DNA of 64,000 nucleotides from [Pantoea] beijingensis (GCF_022647505.1 NZ_CP071409.1:186001-250000); one strand, 5' to 3'. Positions 1 to 10,281 are shown, numbered from the stretch's first letter. Notes: a model not told the origin generated them from the letters alone. Made by a program: numbers and translations.

Positions 1-441
1 TGATATTAAGTCAATTTTTACAATTATTACCTCACGGATTACCCACAGAACGGCGCACAGCAACGGATGCAGGAAAAAGCATGAGAACCTTTAGAAGCGC
101 ATGATTATATCAGGGATGATTGCCGGATGGGGTGAAAGCATGACACCAAATCGAGGCTTTTATCATTTTACCGGGCGAGTGATAGATGCGCCCCGTCAAT
201 ATGACGAAAATAAGCGATTTGAGTCCGATGTTCTGATGTCCTCACCGACTGTGATGCGACGCGCCCAAGGGCTTATAATACGGCGTCACCGGTATCGCGC
301 TTTTCTGGAGAATGGGTTTTAATCGCCAGCGAACGACAACAAAGTCCCCGTTGCCCCCATTGATTTCCGTTACACTTAGCCGCATGTTAAAAAGATTGCG
401 CGAATCGCTGCGCCCACTCACAACCATAAAGGGACTGTGTC
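1..441. other. Intergenic region upstream of prlC
   Basis: No convincing gene is visible. Short open frames here lack ribosome sites and similarity to anything I know. In E. coli prlC is divergent from rlmJ; the rlmJ N-terminus is not recognisable on the minus strand within these bases, so if it is conserved it lies beyond the window edge. A GGGA-type ribosome site at about 431-434 serves prlC. Confidence 0.5.
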
Positions 442-2481
442 ATGACCAATCCGTTACTTTCTTCGTTTACCTATCCGCCATTCTCCGCAATCAAGCCAGA
501 GCACGTGGTGCCAGCTGTACAGGCCGCACTGGATGATTGTCGCGCGGTGGTTGAAAAAGTGGTTGCTCAGGGCGCACCTTATACATGGGATAACCTTTGC
601 CAGCCTTTGGCAGAGGTCGATGACCGTTTGAGTCGTATTTTCTCTCCCGTGAGCCATCTAAACGCCGTTCAAAACAGTTCCGAGCTGCGTCAGGCTTATG
701 AGCAGGCGTTGCCATTGCTCTCAGAATACGGTACTTGGGTAGGGCAGCATGAAGGGCTGTATCAGGCGTACTGTAACCTGAAAGAGAACAGCTATCTGCA
801 GCTTAGTGTGCCGCAGAAAAAAGCGGTTGATAACGCACTGCGTGACTTTGAGTTGTCCGGTATTGGCCTGTCGAAAGAGAAACAAAAACGCTACGGTGAG
901 ATTGCGGCGCGTTTGTCTGAACTGGGTTCGACCTACAGCAACAACGTGCTGGATGCGACCATGGGCTGGAGCAAGCTGATTGCCGATGAGAGCGAGCTTG
1001 CCGGTATGCCAGAGAGTGCGCTGGCGGCGGCAAAGGCACAGGCCGAAGCCAAAGAACAAAATGGATGGTTGCTGACGCTGGATATTCCCAGCTATCTGCC
1101 GGTGATGACCTACTGTGATAATCCGGCGCTGCGCGAAGAGATGTACCGCGCCTATTCAACCCGCGCGTCCGATCAAGGGCCTAATGCCGGGAAGTGGGAT
1201 AACAGCGAGGTGATGGCGGAAGAGCTGGCACTGCGTCACGAGTTGGCACAGCTGCTAGGTTTTTCCTCATATGCTGATAAGTCGTTGGCGACAAAAATGG
1301 CAGAGAACCCGGCACAGGTGACCGACTTTCTGACCGATTTAGCCGTACGTGCACGGCCACAGGCCGAAAAAGAGCTTGAGCAGTTGCGTGCTTTTGCCAA
1401 AAAAGAGCACGGTGTTGACGAACTGAACCCGTGGGACCTGACGTACTATGGGGAAAAGCAAAAGCAGCACCTGTACTCAATCAGTGACGAGCAGCTACGC
1501 CCCTATTTCCCGGAAGAGCGTGCGGTTAACGGCCTGTTTGAAGTAGTGAAGCGTATTTATGGCATCACCGCGAAAGAGCGTAAGGATATTGATGTCTGGC
1601 ATCCCGAAGTCCGTTTTTTCGATCTGTTTGATGAGAGCGGGGAATTACGCGGCAGTTTCTATTTGGATCTCTATGCGCGCGAGCACAAACGCGGTGGTGC
1701 ATGGATGGATGATTGCGTAGGCCAGATGCGTCGCGCCGATGGCTCACTACAGAAACCGGTTGCTTATCTGACCTGTAACTTCAATCGTCCGATAAATGGT
1801 AAGCCTGCGCTCTTTACGCACGATGAAGTGACCACGTTGTTCCACGAGTTCGGCCATGGTTTGCACCATATGCTGACCCGTATTGAAACCCCGGGGGTTT
1901 CAGGTATTAACGGTGTACCATGGGATGCCGTTGAGCTGCCAAGCCAGTTTATGGAAAACTGGTGCTGGGAGCCGGAGGCGCTGGCGTTTATCTCGGGGCA
2001 TTATCAAACGGGTGAATCGTTGCCTCAGGCATTGTTGGATAAAATGCTGGCCGCAAAAAATTATCAGGCCGCACTGTTTATCCTGCGTCAGCTAGAGTTT
2101 GGCCTGTTTGATTTCCGCTTGCATGCGGAGTTTGATCCGGCAAAAGGTGCGCAGATCCTTGAGATGTTGCAAGAGATTAAAAAGCTCGTTGCGGTGGTAC
2201 CCGGCCCTTCCTGGGGACGCTTCCCGCATGCATTCAGCCATATTTTTGCAGGCGGCTATGCTGCAGGGTATTACAGCTACCTGTGGGCCGATGTGCTGGC
2301 GGCTGACGCATATTCACGCTTTGAGGCTGAGGGGATTTTCAACCGCGAAACCGGGCAGTCTTTCCTTGATAATATCCTGACGCTCGGGGGTTCCGAAGAG
2401 CCAATGGATCTGTTCAGGCGTTTCCGTGGACGTGAACCGCAGCTTGACGCCATGCTGGAACATTACGGCATTAAGGGATAA
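442..2481 (+). CDS. prlC: Oligopeptidase A (M3 zinc metallopeptidase)
   Basis: Cytoplasmic zinc oligopeptidase that degrades short peptides, including cleaved signal peptides. The product is 679 residues (E. coli 680) and matches E. coli OpdA/PrlC along its length from memory. The M3 zinc site is intact: HEFGH at 468-472 (His468, Glu469, His472) followed by Glu498 in the VELPSQ motif as third ligand. The ATG at 442 follows AAAGGGA with normal spacing. rsmJ starts 8 bases after the stop, so the two are probably one transcript, as in E. coli. E. coli prlC is a heat-shock gene; I did not find a convincing sigma-32 promoter here. Confidence 0.97.
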   Translation: MTNPLLSSFTYPPFSAIKPEHVVPAVQAALDDCRAVVEKVVAQGAPYTWDNLCQPLAEVDDRLSRIFSPVSHLNAVQNSSELRQAYEQALPLLSEYGTWVGQHEGLYQAYCNLKENSYLQLSVPQKKAVDNALRDFELSGIGLSKEKQKRYGEIAARLSELGSTYSNNVLDATMGWSKLIADESELAGMPESALAAAKAQAEAKEQNGWLLTLDIPSYLPVMTYCDNPALREEMYRAYSTRASDQGPNAGKWDNSEVMAEELALRHELAQLLGFSSYADKSLATKMAENPAQVTDFLTDLAVRARPQAEKELEQLRAFAKKEHGVDELNPWDLTYYGEKQKQHLYSISDEQLRPYFPEERAVNGLFEVVKRIYGITAKERKDIDVWHPEVRFFDLFDESGELRGSFYLDLYAREHKRGGAWMDDCVGQMRRADGSLQKPVAYLTCNFNRPINGKPALFTHDEVTTLFHEFGHGLHHMLTRIETPGVSGINGVPWDAVELPSQFMENWCWEPEALAFISGHYQTGESLPQALLDKMLAAKNYQAALFILRQLEFGLFDFRLHAEFDPAKGAQILEMLQEIKKLVAVVPGPSWGRFPHAFSHIFAGGYAAGYYSYLWADVLAADAYSRFEAEGIFNRETGQSFLDNILTLGGSEEPMDLFRRFRGREPQLDAMLEHYGIKG

Positions 2482-2489
2482 TCCTTAGC

Positions 2490-3239
2490 GTGAAAATCTG
2501 TTTACTCAATGAATCAGGCGCCGGTGACGGCGCCTTATCTGTTTTGGCTGACCGTTGGCAGTTACAGCATGAGGATGATGCGATAATGGCGCTGGTAATG
2601 ACGGCCACGCATCTTGAACTGCGTAAGCGTGACGAACCCAAACTTGGAGGCATTTTTGTTGACTTCATTGCAGGTGCAATGGCTCACCGCCGTAAGTTTG
2701 GCGGCGGGCGTGGGGAAGCGGTAGCAAAAGCGGTAGGTATTAAGAGTGGTTATCTGCCTGATGTGGTCGATGCGACGGCGGGCTTGGGACGGGATGCATT
2801 TGTACTCGCTTGCGTAGGCTGTCGAGTGCGTATGCTTGAGAGAAATCCCGTAGTCGCGGCGCTGCTGGATGATGGTCTGGCGCGGGGTTATCAGGATGCG
2901 GAAATCGGCGGCTGGTTGCGCGAGCGGCTAACATTACTTCATGCCTCAAGCCTGACCGCGCTCACCGATATTACGCCACCGCCCGACGTAGTTTATCTCG
3001 ATCCAATGTATCCCCATAAGCAGAAAAGTGCGCTGGTGAAGAAGGAAATGCGGGTGTTTCAGTCGCTGGTGGGGGCCGATCTTGACGCCGATGGCTTGCT
3101 GGAGCCCGCCCGTCAGCTGGCAAAAAAACGCGTTGTCGTGAAGCGGCCTGATTATGCGCCCCCGCTAGGGGATGTCGCGACGCAGTCAGCGGTAGTGACT
3201 AAGAGTCATCGCTTTGATATCTATCCCCGTCATCCTTGA
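2490..3239 (+). CDS. rsmJ: 16S rRNA m2G1516 methyltransferase RsmJ
   Basis: SAM-dependent enzyme that makes N2-methylguanosine at position 1516 of 16S rRNA. The 249-residue product is nearly collinear with E. coli RsmJ (formerly YhiQ, about 250). Visible parts are the Rossmann motif [12 protein letters not shown] at about 92-102 and the catalytic DPMY motif at 171-174 (a D-P-P-Y variant). The start is GTG, just after the prlC stop. A tandem 123-bp repeat begins at the last base of the stop codon. E. coli has dtpB between rsmJ and uspA; it is absent here. Confidence 0.97.
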   Translation: MKICLLNESGAGDGALSVLADRWQLQHEDDAIMALVMTATHLELRKRDEPKLGGIFVDFIAGAMAHRRKFGGGRGEAVAKAVGIKSGYLPDVVDATAGLGRDAFVLACVGCRVRMLERNPVVAALLDDGLARGYQDAEIGGWLRERLTLLHASSLTALTDITPPPDVVYLDPMYPHKQKSALVKKEMRVFQSLVGADLDADGLLEPARQLAKKRVVVKRPDYAPPLGDVATQSAVVTKSHRFDIYPRHP

Positions 3240-3600
3240 CGCTGCCTCGGCGTTGGCTGCGCTTACTTACCCGAATCACTTACTGATGTAAGCTCGTCGG
3301 GATGCGTTCGCTTGCCGTCTTGATGCAACGCCAATGCTTTAGGGGATACCCGTTACCCCTGACGCTGCCTCGGCGTTGGCAGCGCTTACTTACCCGAATC
3401 ACTTACTGATGTAAGCTCGTCGGGATGCGTTCGCTTGCCGTCTTGATGCAACGCCAATGCTTTAGGGGATACCCGTTACCCCTTGACGCTGCCTCGGCGT
3501 TGGCTGTGCTCATTCATCCCCGGTCACTTATGTAAGTTCCCGGGGATTCTTCCGCATGCAGAGCCGGATAAGCATTCGGTAGGTTTAGCCGGGCGTAGCG
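3238..3600. repeat. Tandem 123-bp intergenic repeat, two full copies plus a diverged third
   Basis: Copy 1 (3238-3360) and copy 2 (3361-3483) differ at about one base. A diverged partial third copy begins at 3485 with the same GACGCTGCCTCGGCGTTGGC head and continues to about 3600. Each unit holds an imperfect hairpin around CCCGAATCACTTAC and GTAAGCTCGTCGGG. The block fills the whole gap between the convergent rsmJ and uspA genes and may also act as a transcription end. The architecture resembles the long intergenic repeats common in Yersinia, Serratia and Pectobacterium-type genomes; I cannot name the family. Confidence 0.9.
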
Positions 3601-4041
3601 TTACGCGTCATCATCCTCATCGCGCAGCGGTATAATCAGCATATCGATATGGACGGTGTTGATAAGCTGTCGGGCAGAAGACATCAGCTTGCTCCAAAAA
3701 TCCTGATGGTGCCCGCACACCACGAGGTCCACCTCGTATTTTCGAATGGCATCTACCAGAACCTGGCCTAAATCGCCGCTGCCGCTCAACGTTTCGCTGA
3801 TGGTATAGCCCGCGTTTTGAGAAAGCTCAGAGAGCGCGCTGTGGGTCTCCTCGGAAATACGCTTTTGCATATCGCCCAGGTTTACATCAATTAAGCCAGT
3901 ATAGAGATCGGAATAATTCACATCGACATGGATCAGTGACACTTTTGCATCGTAAGGACGTGCCAGCGAAACTGCTTTTTCTACCAGCAGTTTACTTTCG
4001 GGAGAAAGGTCTACTGCAATCAGGATGTGTTTGTAAGCCAT
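3601..4041 (-). CDS. uspA: Universal stress protein A
   Basis: Small cytoplasmic stress protein induced on growth arrest. The frame stays open upstream, but [12 protein letters not shown] is the family N-terminus and its ATG at 4041 is preceded by GGAAGGAG, so the 146-residue form is chosen (E. coli 144). As in E. coli UspA, the ATP-binding glycine motif of other Usp subfamilies is absent; the corresponding stretch reads [17 protein letters not shown]. It is divergent from uspB. A copy of an intergenic repeat sits immediately upstream of the ribosome site, so it may lie in the 5' leader. Confidence 0.96.
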   Translation of the reverse strand: MAYKHILIAVDLSPESKLLVEKAVSLARPYDAKVSLIHVDVNYSDLYTGLIDVNLGDMQKRISEETHSALSELSQNAGYTISETLSGSGDLGQVLVDAIRKYEVDLVVCGHHQDFWSKLMSSARQLINTVHIDMLIIPLRDEDDDA

Positions 4042-4060
4042 GATAATACTCCTTCCGTTG

Positions 4061-4165
4061 GTTACCCACCATACTTCAAGTCGTAGCGGTGTTGGCTGTA
4101 CCTGCGCAACCCGGTCATTCCGGGTCGTTACAGCCTTGCTTCTCGAATTATTTAGGGCATATGCG
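4061..4165. repeat. Dispersed intergenic repeat element in the uspA leader
   Basis: The element begins TTACCCACCATACTTCAAG and ends near CTCGAATTATTTAGGGCAT, with an internal perfect hairpin ACCCGG-TCATT-CCGGGT (4109-4125). The two ends are typical of a repeat family scattered through Yersinia, Serratia and Pectobacterium genomes (family membership from memory). It shares its GCG-GTTGGCTG head region with the tandem repeat at 3238-3600. Confidence 0.65.
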
Positions 4166-4410
4166 ATCTGGTTGGCAGAACGCTTTTGCAATATCACAAC
4201 GTGCCGAAATCTATTGCGAGGATTGCGCGATGGTCGCCGTAGATTTCATCATACCGTTTCTTTAAGCACGGGTAATTTTATTATTATGATAGTGAGTATA
4301 GCCCCGGCTGTTAAGCGATGCTGACGTTTGCAGTTTCCTTTGCGACTGCGATCAACATGAATTTTCTGCCGCCAGGTTAAACATCGCTGGAAAAATTTTG
4401 ACCAAATCTC

Positions 4411-4417
4411 CTACACT
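4411..4417 (+). promoter_or_regulatory. Candidate sigma-S-type -10 element for uspB
   Basis: CTACACT matches the C-TATACT form favoured by RpoS and lies about 150 bases before the uspB ATG. E. coli uspB is RpoS dependent. There is no well-spaced -35, which is compatible with RpoS promoters but makes the call weak. Confidence 0.35.
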
Positions 4418-4569
4418 GGATAAAGATGGCCTCAAATGTGTTTGTGATCGTCATCTTCTTGCAGAAAAACAATTCGGTCCGATTCAATAGTGGTTGATAA
4501 TTGATCGTGGGGCGTGTTCGGCGTTATCCCGCCGGAACCGTTGCCGTGGTGATAAGCCAGGAGGGGATC

Positions 4570-4905
4570 ATGATAAGCACCATCGCGCTTTTCTGGGCTT
4601 TATGTGTGATTTGTTTAGTGAATATGGCGCGTTACTTCTCTTCTTTGCGCGCGCTGCTTTTTGTACTTCGTGGGTGCGATCCATTGCTATATCAATATGT
4701 TGATGGTGCAGGTTTTTTCACCTCACATGGACAGCCAGGCAAACAAGTACGGCTGGTGCGCTATATCTGGACTCAGCGTTATCGCGATCATCATGATGAA
4801 GAGTTTATTCGTCGTTGCGAACGTGTACGCGGGCAGTTTATTTTGACTAGCGCGCTATGTGGCCTGGTGTTGATCAGCCTGATAGCTCTTGCCATTTGGC
4901 ACTAA
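4570..4905 (+). CDS. uspB: Universal stress protein B, small membrane protein
   Basis: Two-helix inner-membrane protein linked to ethanol and stationary-phase resistance in E. coli. The 111-residue product starting [12 protein letters not shown] has the same length as E. coli UspB and matches it closely; the open frame extends upstream but AGGAGGGG lies just before the ATG at 4570. Hydrophobic segments are at about 1-20 and 90-109, with a conserved [18 protein letters not shown] stretch between them. It is divergent from uspA and convergent with pitA. Confidence 0.96.
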   Translation: MISTIALFWALCVICLVNMARYFSSLRALLFVLRGCDPLLYQYVDGAGFFTSHGQPGKQVRLVRYIWTQRYRDHHDEEFIRRCERVRGQFILTSALCGLVLISLIALAIWH

Positions 4906-4939
4906 AGGATAAAGAAGGGCAGGTAAGGCTGTTGAATCC

Positions 4940-4985
4940 ATCCTTTCTGACCGAGCTGGGGTCAGTAAACCCGGCCAGAAAGGAT
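4940..4985. terminator. Bidirectional hairpin between uspB and pitA
   Basis: Inverted repeat ATCCTTTCTG (4940-4949) and CAGAAAGGAT (4976-4985), a perfect 10-bp stem lying between two convergent genes. It has no long T-run, so termination strength is uncertain. Confidence 0.6.
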
Positions 4986-4997
4986 GACGATGCGGCG

Positions 4998-6503
4998 TTA
5001 GTTAATGAATTGCAGTGCAACCCAGTAGAGTGCGCCTGACAGCATGATGGAAACTGGTAAGGTAAATACCCATGCGAGCACGATATTTTTAATCGTCCGG
5101 CTTTGCACTCCACCACCATCGACCAGCATAGTACCTGCGACGGATGAAGAAAGGATATGCGTGGTGGATACTGGCATACCCGTATAGCTGGCCACGCCAA
5201 TGGAGACCGCAGAGGTCATCTGTGCTGCCATACCTTGCGCATACGTCATGCCTTTTTTACCGATTTTCTCACCAATGGTGGTTGCAACACGACGCCAGCC
5301 GACCATGGTGCCCAGCGACAGAGCTAATGCCACTGCCACGATAATCCATATCGGTGCATACTCCACTGTGCTGAGTAGATCGCCTTTCAGCTTCGTCAGG
5401 AAGCGTTTATCGTCTGGAGTGGTTTCCGCTAACTTCGCAGCTTTATCGGCGGTATCTGCGATACACATCAATAAGCGACGCATTTGTGCACGTTGATCAA
5501 CACTCAGACTATCGTAGCTTTGCAAATTATTCAGCAAACTTTGCGCATGCTGTATGGCGGGTAGCGCGCGGGCACTATCACAGTGGAACTCTTCCGGTTT
5601 TTTACCCGGCGCTTCTTCTGGTGTGGGCACCGCTGGTGGCGCTAACTGAATAATATGTGGCAAGGTATCACTGCGCTGTTGGTAATATTGTTCCAGATGA
5701 TTTACCGCATCGCGGGTTCTGGCAATATCGTATCCGGTGGAATTCATATTGACAACAAAGCCCGCTGGCGCAACGCCGATCAATACCAGCATGATCAAAC
5801 CAATGCCTTTTTGCCCATCATTGGCTCCGTGGGAATAACTCACGCCGATAGCGGAAACAATCAGTGCGATGCGAGTCCAGAACGGGGGTTTCTTTTTACC
5901 ATCCAGCTTTTCGCGATCGGCGGGTGTCATGTGAATCCGACGGCGTTTCGTGGTTCCACTCCAGCAGCGTCGCAGCAGGAAGATTAAGCTACCAGCAACC
6001 ACCAGACCGAGCACAGGAGAGATGATTAGGGACATAAATATGCCGATCATCTGTGGGATATTTAGCGCATCGACCACGGAGGAGCCAGTCAATAAGGCAT
6101 TTGTCAGGCCAATACCGATGATGGCACCAATCAGCGTGTGGGAGCTGGAGGCCGGTAGACCAAAATACCAGGTCCCGAGGTTCCAGATGATGGCGGCGAG
6201 AAGCATTGAAAAAACCATCGCCAGCCCGTGGGCCGAACCAACATTGAGCAGTAGGTCGGTTGGGAGCAGGTGAACGATAGCATAAGCGACGCTTAAACCG
6301 CCTAACAATACGCCAAAGAAGTTAAATACGCCGGCCATAACAACCGCTAATTGCGAGCGCATTGCACGGGTATAGATAACTGTAGCCACTGCATTGGCGG
6401 TGTCGTGGAAGCCATTGATGGCCTCGTAGAACAGTACGAATAGCAGTGCGAGTACTAATAACAGGCCAGTGTTGAAATCAAGACCGGCAAACAGATGTAG
6501 CAT
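4998..6503 (-). CDS. pitA: Low-affinity inorganic phosphate transporter
   Basis: Proton-coupled importer of metal-phosphate complexes in the inner membrane. The product from [11 protein letters not shown] is 501 residues (E. coli PitA 499). Both halves carry the PiT signature: [15 protein letters not shown] near residues 30-44 and [11 protein letters not shown] in the middle, followed by a polar cytoplasmic loop (about 270-370) that diverges from E. coli. An upstream in-frame ATG at 6542 would add 13 residues, but the internal start fits the family. It is convergent with uspB and divergent from yhiN, as in E. coli. Confidence 0.96.
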   Translation of the reverse strand: MLHLFAGLDFNTGLLLVLALLFVLFYEAINGFHDTANAVATVIYTRAMRSQLAVVMAGVFNFFGVLLGGLSVAYAIVHLLPTDLLLNVGSAHGLAMVFSMLLAAIIWNLGTWYFGLPASSSHTLIGAIIGIGLTNALLTGSSVVDALNIPQMIGIFMSLIISPVLGLVVAGSLIFLLRRCWSGTTKRRRIHMTPADREKLDGKKKPPFWTRIALIVSAIGVSYSHGANDGQKGIGLIMLVLIGVAPAGFVVNMNSTGYDIARTRDAVNHLEQYYQQRSDTLPHIIQLAPPAVPTPEEAPGKKPEEFHCDSARALPAIQHAQSLLNNLQSYDSLSVDQRAQMRRLLMCIADTADKAAKLAETTPDDKRFLTKLKGDLLSTVEYAPIWIIVAVALALSLGTMVGWRRVATTIGEKIGKKGMTYAQGMAAQMTSAVSIGVASYTGMPVSTTHILSSSVAGTMLVDGGGVQSRTIKNIVLAWVFTLPVSIMLSGALYWVALQFIN

Positions 6504-6743
6504 AAGCGTTACGCCATTTTGGAGGACATGAACGCGGCGCATTATCAGCGAGAAACTGTACCAGGGGAAAGTGAAATATAAATTTTTTTGAAATATAAAC
6601 GTAATGAACCAGACTTTTGTGTGATATTTTTATTGAAAATTAATAAGTTACATGATGTAACCTTTGCGTCACTTTTGTTACGCTAGCATCGCTGCGGGCT
6701 ACGCTCTACAATCAGCGTTTTGCCCGTCGGGCCGGAGTCAGCA

Positions 6744-7928
6744 GTGGAAAAATTTGACGTTATCATCATTGGGGCAGGGGCTGCGGGCCTGTTCTGTGCC
6801 GCGCAGGCGGGCCAGCGAGGACGTCGCGTATTGGTGCTTGATAACGGGAAAAAACCGGGCCGGAAAATCCTGATGTCCGGCGGTGGACGCTGTAACTTTA
6901 CCAATCTCTATACCGAGCCTGCTGCCTATCTTTCACATAACCCCCATTTTTGTAAGTCTGCGTTGGCGCGCTATACCCAGTGGGATTTTATCGATCTGGT
7001 TTCGCGACATGGTATTGCCTGGCATGAAAAAACGCTGGGTCAGCTGTTCTGTGATGAATCCGCGCAGCAAATTGTTGAACTGCTGATGAAAGAGTGCGAT
7101 CAGGGCGGTGTGACACTGCGCTTACGCAGCGAAGTGCTCAGCGTGGTGCGTGATGGCGATGGTTATACCCTGCAACTGAACGGTGCAGAGGTGCGAGCTG
7201 AAAAATTGGTTATTGCCAGCGGTGGGTTGTCGATGCCCGGGTTGGGCGCTTCACCGTTCGGTTATAAGCTGGCACAGCAGTTCGGGTTGCATGTACATCC
7301 TACCCGTGCCGCATTAGTTCCGTTTACGTTGCATAAGCCGCTGCTGGATCATCTGCAAGCACTCTCTGGCGTATCCGTGCCCACCACGCTGATGGCTGAG
7401 GATGGAACGATGTTTAAAGAAGCGATGCTGTTTACCCACCGAGGGCTTTCCGGTCCGGCAGTGTTACAGCTTTCCAGCTACTGGCAGCCGGGCGAGTTCG
7501 TGACGATTAATCTTTCGCCTGAGCAAGCGCTGGATGCGTTTATTCATGATGAGCGTAACGCGCACCCTAACCAGAGTCTGAAGAATACGCTGGGGAAAGC
7601 GTTACCCAAACGATTGGTCGAAGTACTGCAAACGGTTGGTATCGTACCGGATGTAACGCTAAAGCAGCTCAATAGCCGGGAGCAAAACGAATTGGTCCAG
7701 ACGTTACATCACTGGCGTATTCAGCCAAATGGCACCGAAGGTTATCGCACCGCCGAAGTGACTCAGGGAGGAGTCGATACCACACAGCTTTCCTCCAAAA
7801 CTATGGAAGCGCGCGATGTACCGGGCTTGTACTTTATTGGTGAGGTCGTGGACGTTACCGGCTGGCTAGGCGGCTATAATTTTCAATGGGCATGGAGTTC
7901 CGCATGGGCATGCGCGCAGGCGTTGTGA
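6744..7928 (+). CDS. yhiN: YhiN-family flavoprotein (predicted NAD(P)/FAD-dependent oxidoreductase)
   Basis: HI0933/YhiN family protein of unknown substrate. It opens with a dinucleotide-binding motif, FDVIIIGAGAAGLFCAAQAG, then the family signatures KPGRKILMSGGGRCNFTN and, near the C-terminus, GEVVDVTGWLGGYNFQWAW. Length is 394 residues from the GTG at 6744, which has CCGGAG about 8 bases upstream and aligns with E. coli YhiN starting ME(R/K)FD; a TTG at 6720 is the alternative. It is divergent from pitA and followed by a long perfect hairpin. Confidence 0.93.
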   Translation: MEKFDVIIIGAGAAGLFCAAQAGQRGRRVLVLDNGKKPGRKILMSGGGRCNFTNLYTEPAAYLSHNPHFCKSALARYTQWDFIDLVSRHGIAWHEKTLGQLFCDESAQQIVELLMKECDQGGVTLRLRSEVLSVVRDGDGYTLQLNGAEVRAEKLVIASGGLSMPGLGASPFGYKLAQQFGLHVHPTRAALVPFTLHKPLLDHLQALSGVSVPTTLMAEDGTMFKEAMLFTHRGLSGPAVLQLSSYWQPGEFVTINLSPEQALDAFIHDERNAHPNQSLKNTLGKALPKRLVEVLQTVGIVPDVTLKQLNSREQNELVQTLHHWRIQPNGTEGYRTAEVTQGGVDTTQLSSKTMEARDVPGLYFIGEVVDVTGWLGGYNFQWAWSSAWACAQAL

Positions 7929-7980
7929 TTGGCGAGTCAAGATTGTTAACGACCATTCAGGATGACAAATAGCCAGATCA

Positions 7981-8010
7981 AAGAGAGAGCAACTCACGTT
8001 GCTCTCTCTT
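7981..8010. terminator. Perfect 13-bp stem-loop after yhiN
   Basis: AAGAGAGAGCAAC - TCAC - GTTGCTCTCTCTT forms a perfect 13-bp stem with a four-base loop. It lies between yhiN and the convergent aldo/keto reductase gene and likely terminates both. No T-tract of note follows on the plus strand. Confidence 0.7.
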
Positions 8011-8107
8011 ATCGCATCAAGGTACATCCACTAACCCCAGACCCAGGCATTAAGGCTGGTCAGCGAAAGCAGATCCTGGCTGCATTTTTTTGATCGCTAT
8101 GCAAATA

Positions 8108-9160
8108 TCAGGATGATGCTTTTGCCCAAAGATCAACAGGCCCTAAGCGGTCGGCACCTTGGGTATCCAGCATCCAGCCTGGATATTCAGGTGGTAAAGT
8201 ACTGACAGCATCAAGCTTGGCAATGTCTTCTTCAGTCAGTTGTAATTCAACTGCTGCTAAGTTGTCTTCAAGCTGACTGATTTTCTTCGCGCCCATGATA
8301 ATGGAAGTCACAACTGATTTAGACAGCAACCAGGCTAGCGCAACGCGGGCCGGAGTACATCCATGTGCATTTGCGATAGGGACCAGCACATCAATGATGT
8401 TCCACGCACGTTCCATATCTACGATCGGGAAATTGAATTCTGAACGACGTGAGTCTTCTGGCTTCTGGTTATCGCGAGTGAATTTCCCGGAGAGCAAGCC
8501 ACCAGCAAGTGGGCTCCAGACCAGAAGTCCCATTTTCTCAGCTTCCAGCAGTGGCGCGATTTCACGTTCGATATCGCGTCCGGCAACGGAGTAATAAGAC
8601 TGTACGGTTTCAAAACGCGCTAAGTTTTTATGCTCAGAGATGCCAATAGCACGGGCCACTTTCCAGGCCTGCCAGTTTGATACGCCCACATAGCGCACTT
8701 TACCCTGCTTGACTAAATCATCAAGCGCACGAAGCGTCTCTTCAATCGGCGTGATGGTATCGTTGGCATGTATCTGATAGAGATCAATGTGATCGGTTTT
8801 TAAACGTTTCAGGCTGGCTTCTACCGCATCCATGATATGGCCACGTGATGCACCAACGTCGTTGCGTCCGTTGCCCATACGGCTGTACGCTTTCGTTGCC
8901 AGCACGTAGTCACTACGCTTCAGACCCAAATTTTTGAAGGATTGACCAAGAACACTTTCGCTTTGTCCGTTTGAATACACATCAGCGGTATCGAAAAAGT
9001 TAACGCCTGCATCAAATGCAGCACGAACGAGTTCATCCGCTTCCTGCTGACCAGAGTTACCGATGTGCTTATAAATGCCGCTACCATCACCAAACGTCAT
9101 GGTTCCTAAGCACAATCTTGAAACAATAAGACCTGTATTTCCTAGCGTTTTATACTGCAC
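8108..9160 (-). CDS. Aldo/keto reductase
   Basis: NAD(P)H-dependent TIM-barrel oxidoreductase of 350 residues. The catalytic tetrad is visible: Asp57 (FFDTAD), Tyr62 (VYSNG), Lys90 (ATKAY) and His131 (YQIHAND). The motif GVSNWQAWKVARAIG and the C-terminal GAKKISQLEDNL belong to the YajO/Tas-like subgroup that reduces small aldehydes; the real substrate is unknown. The start is GTG at 9160 with GGAG six bases before. It is 54 bases downstream of the MdaB-like gene on the same strand, probably one operon under the adjacent AraC-type regulator. Confidence 0.92.
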   Translation of the reverse strand: MQYKTLGNTGLIVSRLCLGTMTFGDGSGIYKHIGNSGQQEADELVRAAFDAGVNFFDTADVYSNGQSESVLGQSFKNLGLKRSDYVLATKAYSRMGNGRNDVGASRGHIMDAVEASLKRLKTDHIDLYQIHANDTITPIEETLRALDDLVKQGKVRYVGVSNWQAWKVARAIGISEHKNLARFETVQSYYSVAGRDIEREIAPLLEAEKMGLLVWSPLAGGLLSGKFTRDNQKPEDSRRSEFNFPIVDMERAWNIIDVLVPIANAHGCTPARVALAWLLSKSVVTSIIMGAKKISQLEDNLAAVELQLTEEDIAKLDAVSTLPPEYPGWMLDTQGADRLGPVDLWAKASS

Positions 9161-9214
9161 GGTGTTCTCCTGTAATAATTTCCGGGAAAGATTGATGTTT
9201 GACCAACGAAAAAA

Positions 9215-9808
9215 TTATTGAATGAATTTTTTCAGATGTTCTTTAATACCATCAATGTAATCCGCAATTTTTGGGTCTTTAATCACGTTGTAACAAGAGT
9301 ATGAAGGAAGTATTTCTGCACCACAGAATCTGTAATTGGACGTATTAGCAAGCAACACTTCGTCTGCGCTCATCCCCTGGAACAGGTACTGATCTTTATT
9401 ATTAAAGGCTTCTTCCGGAGCGTTCCATGTCAGAGAAAGCATATATTTCTTGCCCTGCATCAGCCCACCGGTACCGTACTGTTTAGTGGGGTCTGCGCGC
9501 GTACGTCCGTCATCCACGATTAATTTCTGAGCAAGCAATCCTGAAGTGAACACTTCATCAGCATATTTTTTATAAATCCACGGTGCACCAAACCAATGAA
9601 CTGGCGTCTGCAGAATGATTAAATCAGCCCAAACGTGTTTTTCCACTTCATCTTCAATAACATAACCACCTTCAATGTTTGTGGTTTGCACCTCATAACC
9701 CATTTCTTCCAGGTTATCTTGAATGATTTTAATCATTGTGGTGGTCAGTTCCCCTTTGGAGAAACCTTCATACATCTGGAATCCGTTGATGATCAGAGCA
9801 TTTTTCAT
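9215..9808 (-). CDS. MdaB-like NAD(P)H quinone oxidoreductase
   Basis: Flavodoxin-fold FAD enzyme likely reducing quinones by two electrons. The 197-residue product shares the blocks GAPWIYKKYADEVFT, DDGRTRADPTKQYGTGG and MQGKKYMLSLTWNAPEEAF with E. coli MdaB, which is of similar length (193). It is divergent enough in the N- and C-termini that I do not assign the symbol. The start ATG at 9808 has GTGAG upstream. It leads an apparent operon with the aldo/keto reductase. Confidence 0.88.
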   Translation of the reverse strand: MKNALIINGFQMYEGFSKGELTTTMIKIIQDNLEEMGYEVQTTNIEGGYVIEDEVEKHVWADLIILQTPVHWFGAPWIYKKYADEVFTSGLLAQKLIVDDGRTRADPTKQYGTGGLMQGKKYMLSLTWNAPEEAFNNKDQYLFQGMSADEVLLANTSNYRFCGAEILPSYSCYNVIKDPKIADYIDGIKEHLKKFIQ

Positions 9809-10281
9809 AGAAAACTCACAAAATTAATTAGTTTTAATAATCGGCGGAGAAATGAAATCCTGGAGACTTAAGAGTCCATCTTCCAAATATTGAAAGACCT
9901 TATCTACCTGGAATTCTACATGATAAAGAATGGTGCAAGGTATACGATGCTACAATAAAGGTGCACGATACTACAAATACAAGCAGCTGCGTGATATGGA
10001 GTGGCTACGTCTAAAAGTCATGAAAAATCAGTTTATTAACCATGATTTTTACAAAACCCAAAACGGCTAATCGCCGTCAGGAAACAATGGAGTCAATATG
10101 GCACGAATACGCATTCATAACACGATAACGCTGTTTTAACACTTTAACCTGTACGCCAGAAAAGCATTATTTTCATCAGGCATGCATCCTGGCATAAAAC
10201 AGGTCGTCATAGTTATCTACGATTTTATGAATATTTTCCAGCAATAGCGTTTACCATTCCGTGTGGTTTTCCGCTCCCGCG
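9809..10281. other. Intergenic region between AraC-type regulator and MdaB-like gene
   Basis: No gene is recognised. The stretch holds a pair of 12-base direct repeats (9944-9976) described separately and a small ACGGC/GCCGT hairpin at 10063-10077. It should carry the promoter of the quinone reductase operon, but no clear -35/-10 pair was found. Confidence 0.5.
9944..9976. promoter_or_regulatory. Candidate AraC-type operator: direct repeats two turns apart
   Basis: ACGATGCTACAA (9944-9955) and ACGATACTACAA (9965-9976) are direct repeats differing at one base, 21 bp start to start, which places them on the same DNA face. GGTGCA also recurs at about 9932 and 9960. The position, 135 bp before the quinone reductase ATG and beside an araC-type gene, fits an activator site. 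Confidence 0.5.

Larger units (their letters stand above)
4042..4569. other. Divergent uspA-uspB intergenic region
   Basis: This 528-base region holds promoters for both genes and one repeat element (listed separately). On the minus strand TATGAT (complement of 4248-4253) preceded by TTACCC at 16 bases is a weak candidate uspA promoter. On the plus strand CTACACT at 4411-4417 is a candidate uspB -10. No other gene is seen. Confidence 0.5.

Noticed and set aside
330..380. Sigma-32 promoter for prlC (CCCCATT near 354-360)
   Set aside because: No CTTGAA-like -35 at proper distance, so not claimed.
3238..3600. CRISPR array
   Set aside because: Units are 123 bp and abut with no unique spacers; no cas genes nearby.
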